Under the pieces are notes generated by a model. The model was not told where the DNA came from. It worked only from the letters and a program-made list of their open reading frames with translations, and ran no database searches. From Conyzicola nivalis (GTDB taxonomy: Bacteria; Actinomycetota; Actinomycetes; Actinomycetales; Microbacteriaceae), in contig NZ_BMGB01000001.1 of assembly GCF_014639655.1 (NCBI RefSeq), positions 2,515,082 to 2,579,081 of the forward strand: a stretch of DNA of 64,000 nucleotides. Direction: 5' to 3'. Positions 1 through 8,561 of the stretch are shown piece after piece. Position 1 is the first letter of the stretch. The number at the start of each line of letters is the position of its first letter. Both the position numbers and the translations under genes were made by a program.

Positions 1-1
1 A

Positions 2-817
2 GCCTGGAAGGCGGCCGCGGTAGCCCGTGGCTACTCGTACCAATCCCACATCCGCGGCCCGCTGCTGCGTGGACTGCTCTTCCGCACCGGCGACAGCGTC
101 GTGGCGACCTCCCTCGTGAGCGCGCTGCAGGCCTCGACCCCCTTCTTCGCCGGCAGCGTGAACGGCCGCTACAAGATCGACGAGCAGGATTCGCGCAGCG
201 TCTCCTCCTCTTTCGTCGCCATTCCGCTCGCCCGCAAGGTGCCGAACGCCGTTCTGCTCGGCGAGGGTGTCGACGTGCTCCGCTCCGCCGGTATCGCGCT
301 GCAGAGCCGCCAGAAGCTCTCGATCGACGACCACTTCGAGGGTCCCTTCACGCTGTACAGCCACGGCGGCCACGAGCGCGAGGCGCTCGAGATCTTCACG
401 CCCGAGTTCCTGGGCCTCCTCACCGAGACCACCGACGGCTGCGACGTCGAGCTCATCGACACGTGGATGTTCGTCTACAGCCGCCCCGGACGCTTCGGCT
501 CCGAAGAGGCCCTGCAGAACGTCGAGCGCATCACCAAGCACGTGAAGCTCAACGTGCTGCCGTACATCGAGCCGGAGACGCCCGTCGGCTCGCCGTTGGC
601 TGAGCCGTACGAGGCGCCGACAGAAGATGCGGATGCCGCGGCTCGACTCGCGGCGCGCGAGGAGCGCGAGGCCCGTGCCGGGGCGATTGCCACCGGTCGC
701 CGCACCCTCGACGCCCGCAACCGTGAGATCGGCCGCCTCGTCGGAGTGGGCATCGGCTCGTTCCTGCTCGGTGCCGCCGCCTGGTGGGCGCTCGGCGAGA
801 CGCTGCTTTCGGTCTAG
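2..817 (+). CDS. Hypothetical protein with C-terminal membrane anchor (5' end outside window)
   Basis: The frame is open from the left edge, so the start lies outside the window. A GTG at 101 could be a start, but the in-frame codons before it (A-W-K-A-A-A-V-A-R-G) look coding. The visible part has a globular region of about 190 residues with an FTLY / EIFTPEFL / DTWMFVYSRPGRFG pattern that I associate with an unnamed actinobacterial family. An Ala/Arg/Glu-rich helix follows, then one hydrophobic segment ending in LLGAAAWWALGE. It is probably a membrane-anchored cytoplasmic protein of unknown function. Confidence 0.7.
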   Translation, partial: AWKAAAVARGYSYQSHIRGPLLRGLLFRTGDSVVATSLVSALQASTPFFAGSVNGRYKIDEQDSRSVSSSFVAIPLARKVPNAVLLGEGVDVLRSAGIALQSRQKLSIDDHFEGPFTLYSHGGHEREALEIFTPEFLGLLTETTDGCDVELIDTWMFVYSRPGRFGSEEALQNVERITKHVKLNVLPYIEPETPVGSPLAEPYEAPTEDADAAARLAAREEREARAGAIATGRRTLDARNREIGRLVGVGIGSFLLGAAAWWALGETLLSV

Positions 818-847
818 CCCGGCACCGCGGGCGGCCCGCCCGCGGTC

Positions 848-1681
848 TCAGCCGACGTCGTCGGGGTTCGAGCCGGTGCGTTCGCCGGTCTCGAGCGCCG
901 CGATGGCGGCGAGGTCCGTCTCATCCAACTCGAAATCGAAGACCCGCGAGTTCTCGCGGATGCGTTCGATCGAGTTGGACTTGGGGATCACGACCAGGCC
1001 CTGCTGAACGTGCCAGCGCAGCACGACCTGTGCGCTCGACCTGCCGTGCTTCTCGCCGATCGCCTCGAGCGTCGGCTCGCCGAGCACGCGGCCGCGGGCC
1101 AGCGGCGACCACGACTCGGTCACGATGCCGTGACCGGCGTCGAAGTCGCGCAGCTCGCGCTGCTGCAGCCACGGCTGGATCTCGACCTGGTTGATCACCG
1201 GTGTTTCGACCGAGTGGGCGATCAGGTTCTCGAGGTGCGCGGCCGTGAAGTTGCTGACCCCGATCGAGCGGGCCCGGCCGTCGCGCTTCAGCGTCTCGAG
1301 CGCGCGCCAGGTCTCGAGGTATTTGTTCTGCTTCGGCGCTGGCCAGTGGATCAGGTAGAGGTCGACGTAGTCCATGCCGAGCAGCTCGAGGCTCGCGTCG
1401 AAGGCGCGCAGGGTCTCGTCGTAGCCGTGGTCGTCGTTCCACACCTTGGTCGTGACGAAGAGCTCGTCGCGCGGGATTCCCGAAGCCCGCACACCCGCGC
1501 CCACGCCGGCCTCGTTGAAGTACAGCTTGGCGGTGTCGACGTGACGGTAGCCGGCATCGATGGCGCCCTCGACGATTCGGGCGGCCGTGTCATCCTCGAC
1601 CTTGTACACCCCCAGTCCCAGCTGCGGGATCCGACGCCCGTCGGCGAGCGTGATCAACGGTGAGAACGGGGGAGTCGTCAT
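848..1681 (-). CDS. Aldo/keto reductase (AKR5-like, 2,5-diketo-D-gluconate reductase type)
   Basis: NADPH-dependent carbonyl reductase, about 277 residues, the usual length of a single-domain AKR barrel. The catalytic tetrad is readable: Asp and Tyr in VDTAKLYFNE, Lys in VTTKVWND, His in LIHWPAP. The cofactor-binding IPKSNSIERIREN stretch near the C-terminus is also present. I chose the ATG at 1681 (MTTPPFSP) because the family begins with the LADGRRIPQLGLGVYK strand shortly after; the upstream ATG at 1717 would add a poorly conserved tail. It is convergent with the preceding gene and divergent from the DUF4287 gene. The substrate cannot be told from sequence. Confidence 0.93.
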   Translation of the reverse strand: MTTPPFSPLITLADGRRIPQLGLGVYKVEDDTAARIVEGAIDAGYRHVDTAKLYFNEAGVGAGVRASGIPRDELFVTTKVWNDDHGYDETLRAFDASLELLGMDYVDLYLIHWPAPKQNKYLETWRALETLKRDGRARSIGVSNFTAAHLENLIAHSVETPVINQVEIQPWLQQRELRDFDAGHGIVTESWSPLARGRVLGEPTLEAIGEKHGRSSAQVVLRWHVQQGLVVIPKSNSIERIRENSRVFDFELDETDLAAIAALETGERTGSNPDDVG

Positions 1682-1758
1682 GGTTCCAGTATTGCGGGTG
1701 TTTATCCGCGACGGCATGGCGGTACATTGTTGCCACCACCTGCAGACGGGAGACCAGC

Positions 1759-2058
1759 ATGTCGTTCCAGGCCTATCTCGACACGATCGAGGACAAGACC
1801 GGTCTCACGCCCAGGCAGCTGGTCGCCATCGCCTCGGAGCGCGGTCTCGACACCGCACCGGTGAAGGCCGGCCCGATCGTCGATTGGCTGAAGGACGACT
1901 ACGGACTCGGGCGCGGCCACGCGATGGCACTCGTGCACGTGATCAAGAACGGCGCCACGATCAGCGACAAGCACGTCGGCACGGAGGGCACCCACAGTGA
2001 CGAGTCGTCCGAGCTGTGGCTCGACGGCAAGGCCTCCAACCCGCTCGCGAAGAAGTAG
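1759..2058 (+). CDS. DUF4287 domain protein
   Basis: Small cytoplasmic protein of 99 residues. The opening MSFQAYLDTIEDKTGLTPRQ and the later KAGPIVDWLKDDYGLGRGHA block are the signature of DUF4287, a family of unknown function often found alone or next to a DUF5655 domain. The start at 1759 is preceded by a purine-rich GGGAGA about 8 bases upstream. An in-frame ATG at 1660 would add a Cys/Trp-rich leader overlapping the divergent reductase and is unlikely. No functional assignment is possible. Confidence 0.88.
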   Translation: MSFQAYLDTIEDKTGLTPRQLVAIASERGLDTAPVKAGPIVDWLKDDYGLGRGHAMALVHVIKNGATISDKHVGTEGTHSDESSELWLDGKASNPLAKK

Positions 2059-2084
2059 CCCGATTAAGGGCGCTCGCGCCCTAC

Positions 2085-3155
2085 CTAGCCCGCGACCGAG
2101 CGCAGGCGCTCCGCGACGAGCCGGTCGGCCGCCTCGACCGAGGTGACGCCGCTGCGCTCCGACTCGTCGAAGACCTCGCCGAGGGTGCGCTCGATCGCGT
2201 CGATGCGGGCGAACACCTCGTCGTCGGTAGACCGCTCGTCGCCGAGCCGGATGACGCCGCCCGCGTTCACGAGATAGTCGGGCGCGTACAGGATGCCGCG
2301 TGCCCGCAGCTGCGCGTCGCCGTCGCTCTCCGCCAATTGGTTGTTCGCGGGGCCACACACGGCGGTCGCGGCGAGCTCGGCGATGACGGCGGGCGACAGC
2401 ATGCCGCCGACGCCGGCGGGCACGAACACGTCGGCCGGCACGCGGTGCGCCTCGTCGGGCGCGACCCAGGTGGCGCCGAGTTCGGCGGCGAACTGGCTGC
2501 GTGCCGGGTTGAAGTCGGTGACGGTGAGCACGGCGCCCTCGTGCGCGAGGCGGCTGGCGAGGCGGGATCCGACCTGCCCGAGGCCCGCGACCGTGATGCG
2601 GCGGCCGTCGACCGACGCGCTGCCGGTGGCGCGACGCAGGGTCTCGCGCAGTCCCGCGTAGACGCCGCGGGCGGTGTACTCGGCCGGGTCGCCGTGGCCG
2701 CCGGTCTCGGTGGGCAGTCCCACCACGTGCGCCGTGCGCTCGGCGATGATCGCCATGTCGGCCGAGGTGGTGGCCACGTCTTCGGCGGTGCGGTAGCTGC
2801 CGCCGAGCGATTCGACCAGGTCGCCCAGGTCGAGGAACGCGTCACGCCGGGCGGCGCCCTCGAGAACCGTTCCGGCCGGCAGCATGATGACCGATTTGCC
2901 GCCGCCGGCGTCGAGCCCGGCCAGGGCGTTCTTGCTCGTCATACCGCGCGAGAGGCGCAGCGCGTCGGCGAGCCCGTCGGCCCACGAGTCGTACGACCAC
3001 AGTCGGCAGCCGCCGAGTGCCGGGCCGAGCGTCGTGCTGTGCACCGCGACGACCATCGAGAGGCCCGAGCGCGTGCCGGTGGCGGCGACGACGGTCTCGT
3101 GGTCGAAGGAGAGGGGTGTCGTGGTGGCGGTGCGGACGGGAAGAACTGCGGTCAT
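2085..3155 (-). CDS. Leu/Phe/Val dehydrogenase (Glu/Leu/Phe/Val dehydrogenase family)
   Basis: NAD-dependent oxidative deaminase of a branched-chain or aromatic amino acid, 356 residues. The N-terminal catalytic domain shows GPALGGCR and the Lys-containing SRGMTSKNALAGLDAGGGKSV stretch. The C-terminal Rossmann domain shows GLGQVGSRLASR, and GPANNQ and VNAGGV complete the family pattern. The ATG at 3155 starts just before the conserved domain; the longer frame reading up to 3299 would overlap the divergent regulator. Divergent placement with an Lrp-type regulator suggests amino-acid-responsive control of catabolism. Substrate preference is not resolved. Confidence 0.92.
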   Translation of the reverse strand: MTAVLPVRTATTTPLSFDHETVVAATGTRSGLSMVVAVHSTTLGPALGGCRLWSYDSWADGLADALRLSRGMTSKNALAGLDAGGGKSVIMLPAGTVLEGAARRDAFLDLGDLVESLGGSYRTAEDVATTSADMAIIAERTAHVVGLPTETGGHGDPAEYTARGVYAGLRETLRRATGSASVDGRRITVAGLGQVGSRLASRLAHEGAVLTVTDFNPARSQFAAELGATWVAPDEAHRVPADVFVPAGVGGMLSPAVIAELAATAVCGPANNQLAESDGDAQLRARGILYAPDYLVNAGGVIRLGDERSTDDEVFARIDAIERTLGEVFDESERSGVTSVEAADRLVAERLRSVAG

Positions 3156-3297
3156 CGTCGATCGATTCTGTGGATGTGCGCGAGCGGGCGGTATTGAGGC
3201 CCATTCCAGCATCTTCCGTCGTGAGCGACAAGAGTTGGCTCCGGCGCTAAGCGATCTGTTCAACGAACGGCACGAATACCGGCATACACTGGCCAGC

Positions 3298-3771
3298 ATG
3301 ACCGCTCTGGACGCGACCGACCGCAGAATTCTCGCCGCCCTCGATGACGATCCACGAGCATCCGTTCAACTGCTGGCCCTGAACCTGCGGCTCGCCCGGG
3401 GCACCGTGCACGCGCGCCTCGACCGCATGGCCCGCGAGGGCGTCATGCGCAAGAACTCTGTGCGGCTGTCGCCGACGGCGCTCGGGTATCCGATGCGGGC
3501 GCTCGTGACCGCCGAGGTCGACCAAGACCAGTTCGACGAGATGATGGCCGACATGGCCGGCATCGCCGAGGTGATCGAGTGCGTCGGCCTCGCGGGCGAG
3601 AACGACCTGATGATCCAGATAGTGGCCCGCGACGCCGACCACGTGTACGACATCACGAAGCGCATCAAGGGCTGCCGCGGCATCAACCGCACGGCGACGT
3701 CGATCGTGCTGCGCGAGCTGCTCGGGTACAGATTCGAGCATCTCTTACGAGACGCGCCCCTACCGGGCTAG
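3298..3771 (+). CDS. Lrp/AsnC family transcriptional regulator
   Basis: 157 residues. The N-terminal winged helix-turn-helix is LDATDRRILAALDDDP followed by VQLLALNLRLARGTVHARLDRM. The C-terminal RAM/AsnC ligand-binding half contains VIECVGLAGENDLMIQIVARD. ATG at 3298. It lies 142 bp from, and divergent to, the amino-acid dehydrogenase gene, a common arrangement in which the Lrp protein senses the amino acid and controls the dehydrogenase. I infer that role; no operator was recognised with certainty in the intergenic region. Confidence 0.93.
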   Translation: MTALDATDRRILAALDDDPRASVQLLALNLRLARGTVHARLDRMAREGVMRKNSVRLSPTALGYPMRALVTAEVDQDQFDEMMADMAGIAEVIECVGLAGENDLMIQIVARDADHVYDITKRIKGCRGINRTATSIVLRELLGYRFEHLLRDAPLPG

Positions 3772-3780
3772 CGTGGCCGC

Positions 3781-4083
3781 ATGCAGAAGAGACGGTTTGT
3801 GCCGTGGGCCCTCATCGCGGGGCTCGTGGTCGGGATAGTTGTCGCGGGCCCGGTGAATGCCGGCTGGCACATGGTGTGGATCGGGCTGGTCGTCGGCGGC
3901 GTCGTCGACCTGCTGCGGTTCACGCTCGCGGGCAGCCGAGGCGGCGACCGAGCGGGCTCCGGTGACGGTGGTGGGGGCGGGGGAACGCCCTTCGTCTACG
4001 GCGACGGGGGTGGGCACCACCACGGCGACCACGGCCACGGCGGCGGCTTCGACGGGGGCGGCGGAGGCGGTGGAGGCGACTGA
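3781..4083 (+). CDS. Small membrane protein with Gly/His-rich tail
   Basis: 100 residues. Two hydrophobic helices (about residues 8-24 and 31-46) are followed by a low-complexity tail rich in Gly, His and Asp (GGGHHHGDHGHGGGFDGG). It starts 9 bases after the Lrp gene stop, so it may be co-transcribed with it. The His/Asp pattern could bind divalent metal, but this is only suggested by composition. I recognise no named family. Confidence 0.6.
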   Translation: MQKRRFVPWALIAGLVVGIVVAGPVNAGWHMVWIGLVVGGVVDLLRFTLAGSRGGDRAGSGDGGGGGGTPFVYGDGGGHHHGDHGHGGGFDGGGGGGGGD

Positions 4084-4163
4084 CGCCCACAGGACGAATC
4101 GGCGCTGACGCACGCTCAACAGGATGAACTCCCGGGTTGGGAGGCCGGCGTCATGTTGACGAC

Positions 4164-4182
4164 GGTTTCGACGAGCTCAACC
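4164..4182. repeat. Solo half-copy of the TTCGACAAGCTCA palindrome family
   Basis: The sequence ggtttcgacgagctcaacc lies just after the small membrane protein gene and before the 3' end of exonuclease III. It matches one arm of the hairpin repeat seen in full at 19621-19680 and 39609-39675. I see no matching second arm nearby, so it is a degenerate or solo copy. Confidence 0.55.
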
Positions 4183-4196
4183 GGCGGGGATGAGAG

Positions 4197-5036
4197 CTAG
4201 AAGATCATCGGGCGGTCGTCGTCGTCGCCCAGCACGTCGTCGAGTTCGACCAGCACCGGCACGTGGTCGCTCGGTGCCTCGCCCTTGCGCTCGTTGCGGT
4301 GGATGCTCGCCGCGATCACCAGGTCGGCGAACGACTGCGAGCCAAGGATGAAGTCGATGCGCAGGCCCTCGTTGCGTGGGAAGCGCAGCTGCTTGTAGTC
4401 CCAGTAGGTGTAGCCCTCTGGCACGAACGGCCGCACCGTGTCGACCAGGCCGATGTCGGCGAACGCGGCGAAAGCGGCCCGTTCCTCCGGCGAGACGTGG
4501 GTGGACTGGCCGACGACGATCGTCGGATCGCCATTGTCCTCGTCGGTGGGGATGATGTTGAAGTCGCCCATCAGCGCTAGCGGGGCGCCGTAGTTGGCGG
4601 CGAGCCAGCGCGCGGTCTCTTCCTTGAGCTTGGCGAGCCAGTCGAGCTTGTAGACGAGGTGGGGGTCGTCGAGCGAGCGTCCGTTCGGCACGTACAGGCT
4701 CCACAGGCGCACGCCGTCGACGGTCACCCCGATCGCGCGTGCCTCGATCGGCTGGTCTGGTCCTTCCGCACCCTTCAGGAAGCCGGGCTGTCCCTCGAAC
4801 TGCGTCACGACATCCGTCATCGGAAGCCTGGACGCGAAGGCGACGCCGTTCCACTGGTTCAGCCCGGTGAGCTGCACGTCGTAGCCGGCCGCCGTGAACT
4901 TCTCGTACGGGAACTGCTCGGGCTTGCACTTGATTTCCTGCATCGCGAGCACGTCGACGTCTTCGCGCACCATCCAGTCGACGGTGCGGTCGACGCGGGC
5001 ACGGATCGAGTTCACATTCCAGGTGGCTACACGCAT
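4197..5036 (-). CDS. xth: Exodeoxyribonuclease III
   Basis: AP endonuclease / 3'-5' exonuclease of base-excision repair, 279 residues, normal for ExoIII. The endonuclease/exonuclease/phosphatase fold is complete: N-terminal MRVATWNVNSIRAR, the metal-binding Glu in MQEIKCK, LYVPNGRSLDDP, the Asp/Asn pair in LMGDFNIIPTDEDN, and the C-terminal SDHVPVLVELD with the catalytic His. Transcribed divergently from pyrE, with 53 bp between the two starts. Confidence 0.96.
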   Translation of the reverse strand: MRVATWNVNSIRARVDRTVDWMVREDVDVLAMQEIKCKPEQFPYEKFTAAGYDVQLTGLNQWNGVAFASRLPMTDVVTQFEGQPGFLKGAEGPDQPIEARAIGVTVDGVRLWSLYVPNGRSLDDPHLVYKLDWLAKLKEETARWLAANYGAPLALMGDFNIIPTDEDNGDPTIVVGQSTHVSPEERAAFAAFADIGLVDTVRPFVPEGYTYWDYKQLRFPRNEGLRIDFILGSQSFADLVIAASIHRNERKGEAPSDHVPVLVELDDVLGDDDDRPMIF

Positions 5037-5089
5037 GCCCCCAACGCTACCGTTCGACCACGGCCGTGAGGCTCAGTAGTCTTGAGCCT

Positions 5090-5638
5090 GTGACTGACGC
5101 GCGTACCCAACTCATCGAGTTCATCAAGGCTGACGCCGTATTCCACGGAGACTTCACCCTCACGAGCGGCAAGAAGGCCACGTACTACGTGGACATGCGC
5201 CGCGTGAGCCTCGACCACCGCGTCGCCCCGCTGATCGGACAGGTCATGGTCGACCTCATCTCCGAGATTCCGGATGTCACGGCCGTCGGTGGTCTCACCA
5301 TGGGCGCGGACCCGATCGCGTCCGCCGTGATGCACCAGGGCATCGCCATGGGCCACAACTACGACTCCTTCGTCGTGCGCAAAGAGCCTAAGGACCACGG
5401 CCGCGGCCGCCAGGTGGAGGGCCCCGACCTCGACGGCAAGCGCGTCGTCGTGCTCGAAGACACCTCGACCACGGGCGGATCGCCGCTCAAGGCCATCGAG
5501 GCGCTGCTGAAGGTCGGCGCGATCATCGCCGGCGTCGCCGTGGTCGTCGACCGCAACACCGGTGCCAAAGAGATCATCGAGGACGCCGGCTACCCCTACT
5601 ACTCGGCCATCGGCTTGGGTGACCTCGGGCTCGAATGA
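5090..5638 (+). CDS. pyrE: Orotate phosphoribosyltransferase
   Basis: Converts orotate and PRPP to OMP in pyrimidine synthesis. 182 residues from the GTG at 5090; family length is 180-215. FTLTSGKKATYYVDMR is the orotate-binding N-terminal motif, FVVRKEPKDHGRGRQVEG is the flexible catalytic loop, and VVVLEDTSTTGGSPLKAIE is the PRPP-binding motif. An in-frame ATG at 5066 would add eight unconserved residues. The stop overlaps the next gene by four bases (ATGA), so the two are translationally coupled. Confidence 0.96.
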   Translation: MTDARTQLIEFIKADAVFHGDFTLTSGKKATYYVDMRRVSLDHRVAPLIGQVMVDLISEIPDVTAVGGLTMGADPIASAVMHQGIAMGHNYDSFVVRKEPKDHGRGRQVEGPDLDGKRVVVLEDTSTTGGSPLKAIEALLKVGAIIAGVAVVVDRNTGAKEIIEDAGYPYYSAIGLGDLGLE

Positions 5639-6843
5639 GCGACGACGAGAAGACCCGGGGCGAGGGGTTCACCTGGGGACTTCGGCCCGGGGGAGAGCCG
5701 AAAGAGCCGAAAGATCCGGATGCCACGGAGCCTGAGGCGAAACCGGTCATGCCGCTCGATCTCGGCCATTTCCTCGCTCTCAACCAGACCGAGATGATCG
5801 CGGCGGCCACCGAGCCCGACCCGATGACCGACCCGATCCGCCTCCCCGTCGACGACAGCGTCGACGACGGCGAGCCGACGGCTGCCTTCGACTTCCGCGC
5901 GCCGCCGCCCCCGCCTGTCGACCCGCTCCAGGCTCCGGTGTACCACGCGGGCCACGCGCTGCCGTGGGAACAGCCGCCCGCCTTCGACCCCGCCCTCGAC
6001 GGCGCCACCGAAGTCCTCGGCCCCGAGGCCGTGGGTATGGACACCCCGGCGGGGGAGTCCGCTCCCACCTCCGCGATCGACGCGCTGTTCGGCGAGGGCA
6101 AGTTTCACGAGTACACCGACGCTCCCGTTTCCGTCGTCATCCCCGTCACGTCGCACGAACTCGTCACCATCGCGCCGCCGGCCCCGCCGAAGCGGCCGAA
6201 GGGCCCGCGTGCGCCGATGGCGAAGAGCCAGAAGGTGCTCGTCGGCATCGCCGCCGCCCTGGTGGCCGCGCTCGCGCTCGCCGGACTCTTCTTCATCGGC
6301 ACCCGGCTCAGCGAGGCGCCCCCCGTCGCCGAAGCCACGCCCGCGCCCTCCGCGCCCGCCGGCCCCGCTTCGAGCGCGTCGGCCGAGGCGCCGGTCGCTC
6401 CGGTCGCCGCCCTCGGCCCGGTCGCTCCCGGCGTGCACGAGTGGAAAGACCTGCTCGGCACCGAATGCCTCGACCCCTTCGTCTCTGCGTGGGAGAGCGA
6501 GTACACGGTCGTGGACTGCGCCGCCCCGCACGGCGGCCAGCTCGTCTACCGCGGCCGCTTCGACGACTCGGCCCTCGACGCTTTCCCCGGTCTCGAGCCG
6601 CTGCAGGCGCGCATGAACCTGCTCTGCTCCAGCCCCGAGAACATCGACTACGCGGCCGCCAGTGAGTTCGACGACATCCAGATCTCGTCGAGTTTCGCGG
6701 GGACCGAGGAGGACTGGGCGAGCGGCAACCGCAACTACTTCTGCTTCGTCAGCCGCTCGTCGGGCGATCCGCTGACGATGGGCGTCGCGATGCCCCCGCG
6801 GGCTCCCGCCGTGATCCCCGTCGTTCCGTCGCAGGAACCGTGA
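5635..6843 (+). CDS. Membrane protein with extracytoplasmic septum-formation-like domain
   Basis: 402 residues. A long acidic, proline-rich cytoplasmic part (1-195) precedes one transmembrane helix (about 200-222). An Ala/Pro linker and an outside domain follow (about 262-385), containing WKDLLGTECLDPF, VVDCAAPHGGQLVYRGRF and two further Cys. The Gly-x-Cys-Leu and Asp-Cys-x-x-Pro-His pattern resembles the septum-formation domain of actinobacterial surface proteins. The ATG overlaps the pyrE stop. The role is unknown; envelope or division association is only suggested by the domain resemblance. Confidence 0.75.
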   Translation: MSDDEKTRGEGFTWGLRPGGEPKEPKDPDATEPEAKPVMPLDLGHFLALNQTEMIAAATEPDPMTDPIRLPVDDSVDDGEPTAAFDFRAPPPPPVDPLQAPVYHAGHALPWEQPPAFDPALDGATEVLGPEAVGMDTPAGESAPTSAIDALFGEGKFHEYTDAPVSVVIPVTSHELVTIAPPAPPKRPKGPRAPMAKSQKVLVGIAAALVAALALAGLFFIGTRLSEAPPVAEATPAPSAPAGPASSASAEAPVAPVAALGPVAPGVHEWKDLLGTECLDPFVSAWESEYTVVDCAAPHGGQLVYRGRFDDSALDAFPGLEPLQARMNLLCSSPENIDYAAASEFDDIQISSSFAGTEEDWASGNRNYFCFVSRSSGDPLTMGVAMPPRAPAVIPVVPSQEP

Positions 6844-6874
6844 TCTCGGCTCGCGGGTCAGCCAACGGCGGCGG

Positions 6875-7675
6875 CTAGATCTCGTCGGATTCGACGGGTT
6901 CGGGGTTCACGAGGTCGGCGACACTGTCGAGGATCTCGTCGGGGCGGAACGGGTAGCGGTCGATCTCGGCCTGGTCGCTGATGCCGGTGAGCACCAGAAT
7001 CGTGTGCAGGCCAGCCTCGATGCCGGCGACGATGTCGGTGTCCATGCGGTCGCCGATCATGCCCGTGTTCTCGGAGTGGGCGCCGATCTTGTTCATCGCC
7101 GACCGGAACATCATGGGGTTCGGCTTGCCGACCACGTAGGGCTCTTTGCCCGTTGCCTTGGTGATGAGGGCGGCGACGGCCCCGGTCGCGGGGAGCGGTC
7201 CGTCGGCACTGGGCCCCGTGGCATCCGGATTCGTCACAATGAATTTTGACCCCGCGCCGATGAGGCGGATGGCCTTGGTGATCGCCTCGAACGAATAGTT
7301 GCGCGTCTCACCGACGACCACGTAGTCGGGCTGCGACTCGGTCATGATGAAGCCGGCCTCGTGCAGCGCGGTGGTGAGGCCGGCCTCGCCGATCACGAAG
7401 GCGCTGCCGCCCGGCAGCTGGCTGGCAAGGAAGTCGGCCGTAGCGAGCGCGGAGGTCCAGATGCGGTCTTCCGGAACGTCGAGCCCCGAGGCCCTGAGGC
7501 GCGCGCTCAGGTCGCGCGGGGTAAAGATCGAGTTGTTGGTGAGCACGAGGTAGGGCTTGCCCTCGTCGCGCCACTGCTGCAGCAATTCGGCCGCCCCGGG
7601 AACAGGATGGTTCTCGTGCACGAGAACGCCGTCCATATCGGTGAGCCAGCACTCGATTTCGCCGCGGTTATTCAT
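6875..7675 (-). CDS. HAD-IIA (NagD-type) phosphatase
   Basis: 266-residue HAD-superfamily hydrolase. Motif I is LTDMDGVLVHEN (nucleophile and acid/base Asp), motif II is VLTNNS, motif III is VGKPNPMMF, motif IV is MIGDRMDTDI. The large type-IIA cap with GETRNYSFEAITKAI sits between motifs II and III. Members dephosphorylate small phosphorylated metabolites; the substrate is unknown. The ATG at 7675 overlaps the end of the upstream methyltransferase gene by 8 bases, implying coupled translation. Confidence 0.93.
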   Translation of the reverse strand: MNNRGEIECWLTDMDGVLVHENHPVPGAAELLQQWRDEGKPYLVLTNNSIFTPRDLSARLRASGLDVPEDRIWTSALATADFLASQLPGGSAFVIGEAGLTTALHEAGFIMTESQPDYVVVGETRNYSFEAITKAIRLIGAGSKFIVTNPDATGPSADGPLPATGAVAALITKATGKEPYVVGKPNPMMFRSAMNKIGAHSENTGMIGDRMDTDIVAGIEAGLHTILVLTGISDQAEIDRYPFRPDEILDSVADLVNPEPVESDEI

Positions 7676-8534
7676 GCGGCAATAGTACCGAGATAGCGCC
7701 CGCGCCCAGCCTCTTCTCGATGATTGCCAGCGCGGCCGGATTCTGTTCGACCAGAACGAAGCGACGGCCGAGCTTCTGCGCGACGGCCCCGGTCGTGCCG
7801 CTGCCGGCGAAGAAGTCGAGCACCCAGTCGCCGGGGGCGCTCGAGGCGTGGATGATGCGGCGCAGGATGCCCTCGGGCTTCTGCGTGGCGTAGCCGGTCT
7901 TCTCCTTGCCCGTGGGCGAGACGATCGTGTGCCACCAGACATCGGTCGGGAGTTTGCCCAGTGCTACCTTCTCGGGCGTCACGAGGCCGGGCGCCATGTA
8001 CGGTTCACGGTCGACCTCGGCGTTGTCGAAGAAGTAGGTCTTGGGGTTCTTCACGTAGACGAGGATTGTGTCGTGCTTGGCCGGCCACTTGTTCTTGGCC
8101 CTGGCGCCGTAGTCGTAGGCCCAGATGATCTCGTTGAGAAAGTGCTCGCGGCCGAAGAGCGCGTCGAGCACGACCTTGGCGTAGTGGACCTCGCGGAAGT
8201 CGAGGTGCAGGTAGAGGGTGCCGCGGTCGTCGAGCAGGCGCCAGGCCTCTTCGAGCCGGGGCTCCAGGAAGTCCCAGTAGTCGGCGAACGAGTCGTCGTA
8301 GCTGTAGAGCAGTCCCTTGACGGTCTCGTAGCTGCGGCCTTGGAACCCCTTGCGGGTGCCCTCGGCCGAGCGCACCGTCGTCATGGTCTGCCTCGCCTGT
8401 ACCCGTCCGGTGTTGAACGGTGGGTCTATGTAGATCAGGCGGAACGATTCATCCGGCAACTGCGCGAGCGCCGGCAGGTTGTCGCCGTGCACCAGGAGGT
8501 TCGGGCCGTCAGATTGCCAGCCCAGTTTCTCCAT
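7668..8534 (-). CDS. Orphan site-specific DNA methyltransferase (beta-class, N4-cytosine/N6-adenine type)
   Basis: 288 residues. The catalytic motif IV DPPFNTG (residues 37-43) precedes the SAM-binding DFFAGSGTTGA (about 241-250), the order of beta-class amino-methyltransferases such as type III Mod subunits. LYLHLDFREVHYAKVVLD and NEIIWAYDYGAR are also typical. The short region between the motifs leaves little room for a large target-recognition domain. No restriction endonuclease gene lies next to it, so it is an orphan. The neighbours are the stress phosphatase 27 bp upstream and the HAD gene overlapping its 3' end. Confidence 0.9.
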   Translation of the reverse strand: MEKLGWQSDGPNLLVHGDNLPALAQLPDESFRLIYIDPPFNTGRVQARQTMTTVRSAEGTRKGFQGRSYETVKGLLYSYDDSFADYWDFLEPRLEEAWRLLDDRGTLYLHLDFREVHYAKVVLDALFGREHFLNEIIWAYDYGARAKNKWPAKHDTILVYVKNPKTYFFDNAEVDREPYMAPGLVTPEKVALGKLPTDVWWHTIVSPTGKEKTGYATQKPEGILRRIIHASSAPGDWVLDFFAGSGTTGAVAQKLGRRFVLVEQNPAALAIIEKRLGAGAISVLLPHE

Positions 8535-8561
8535 GATGAGAGATTAACATCGCGCCGACGG

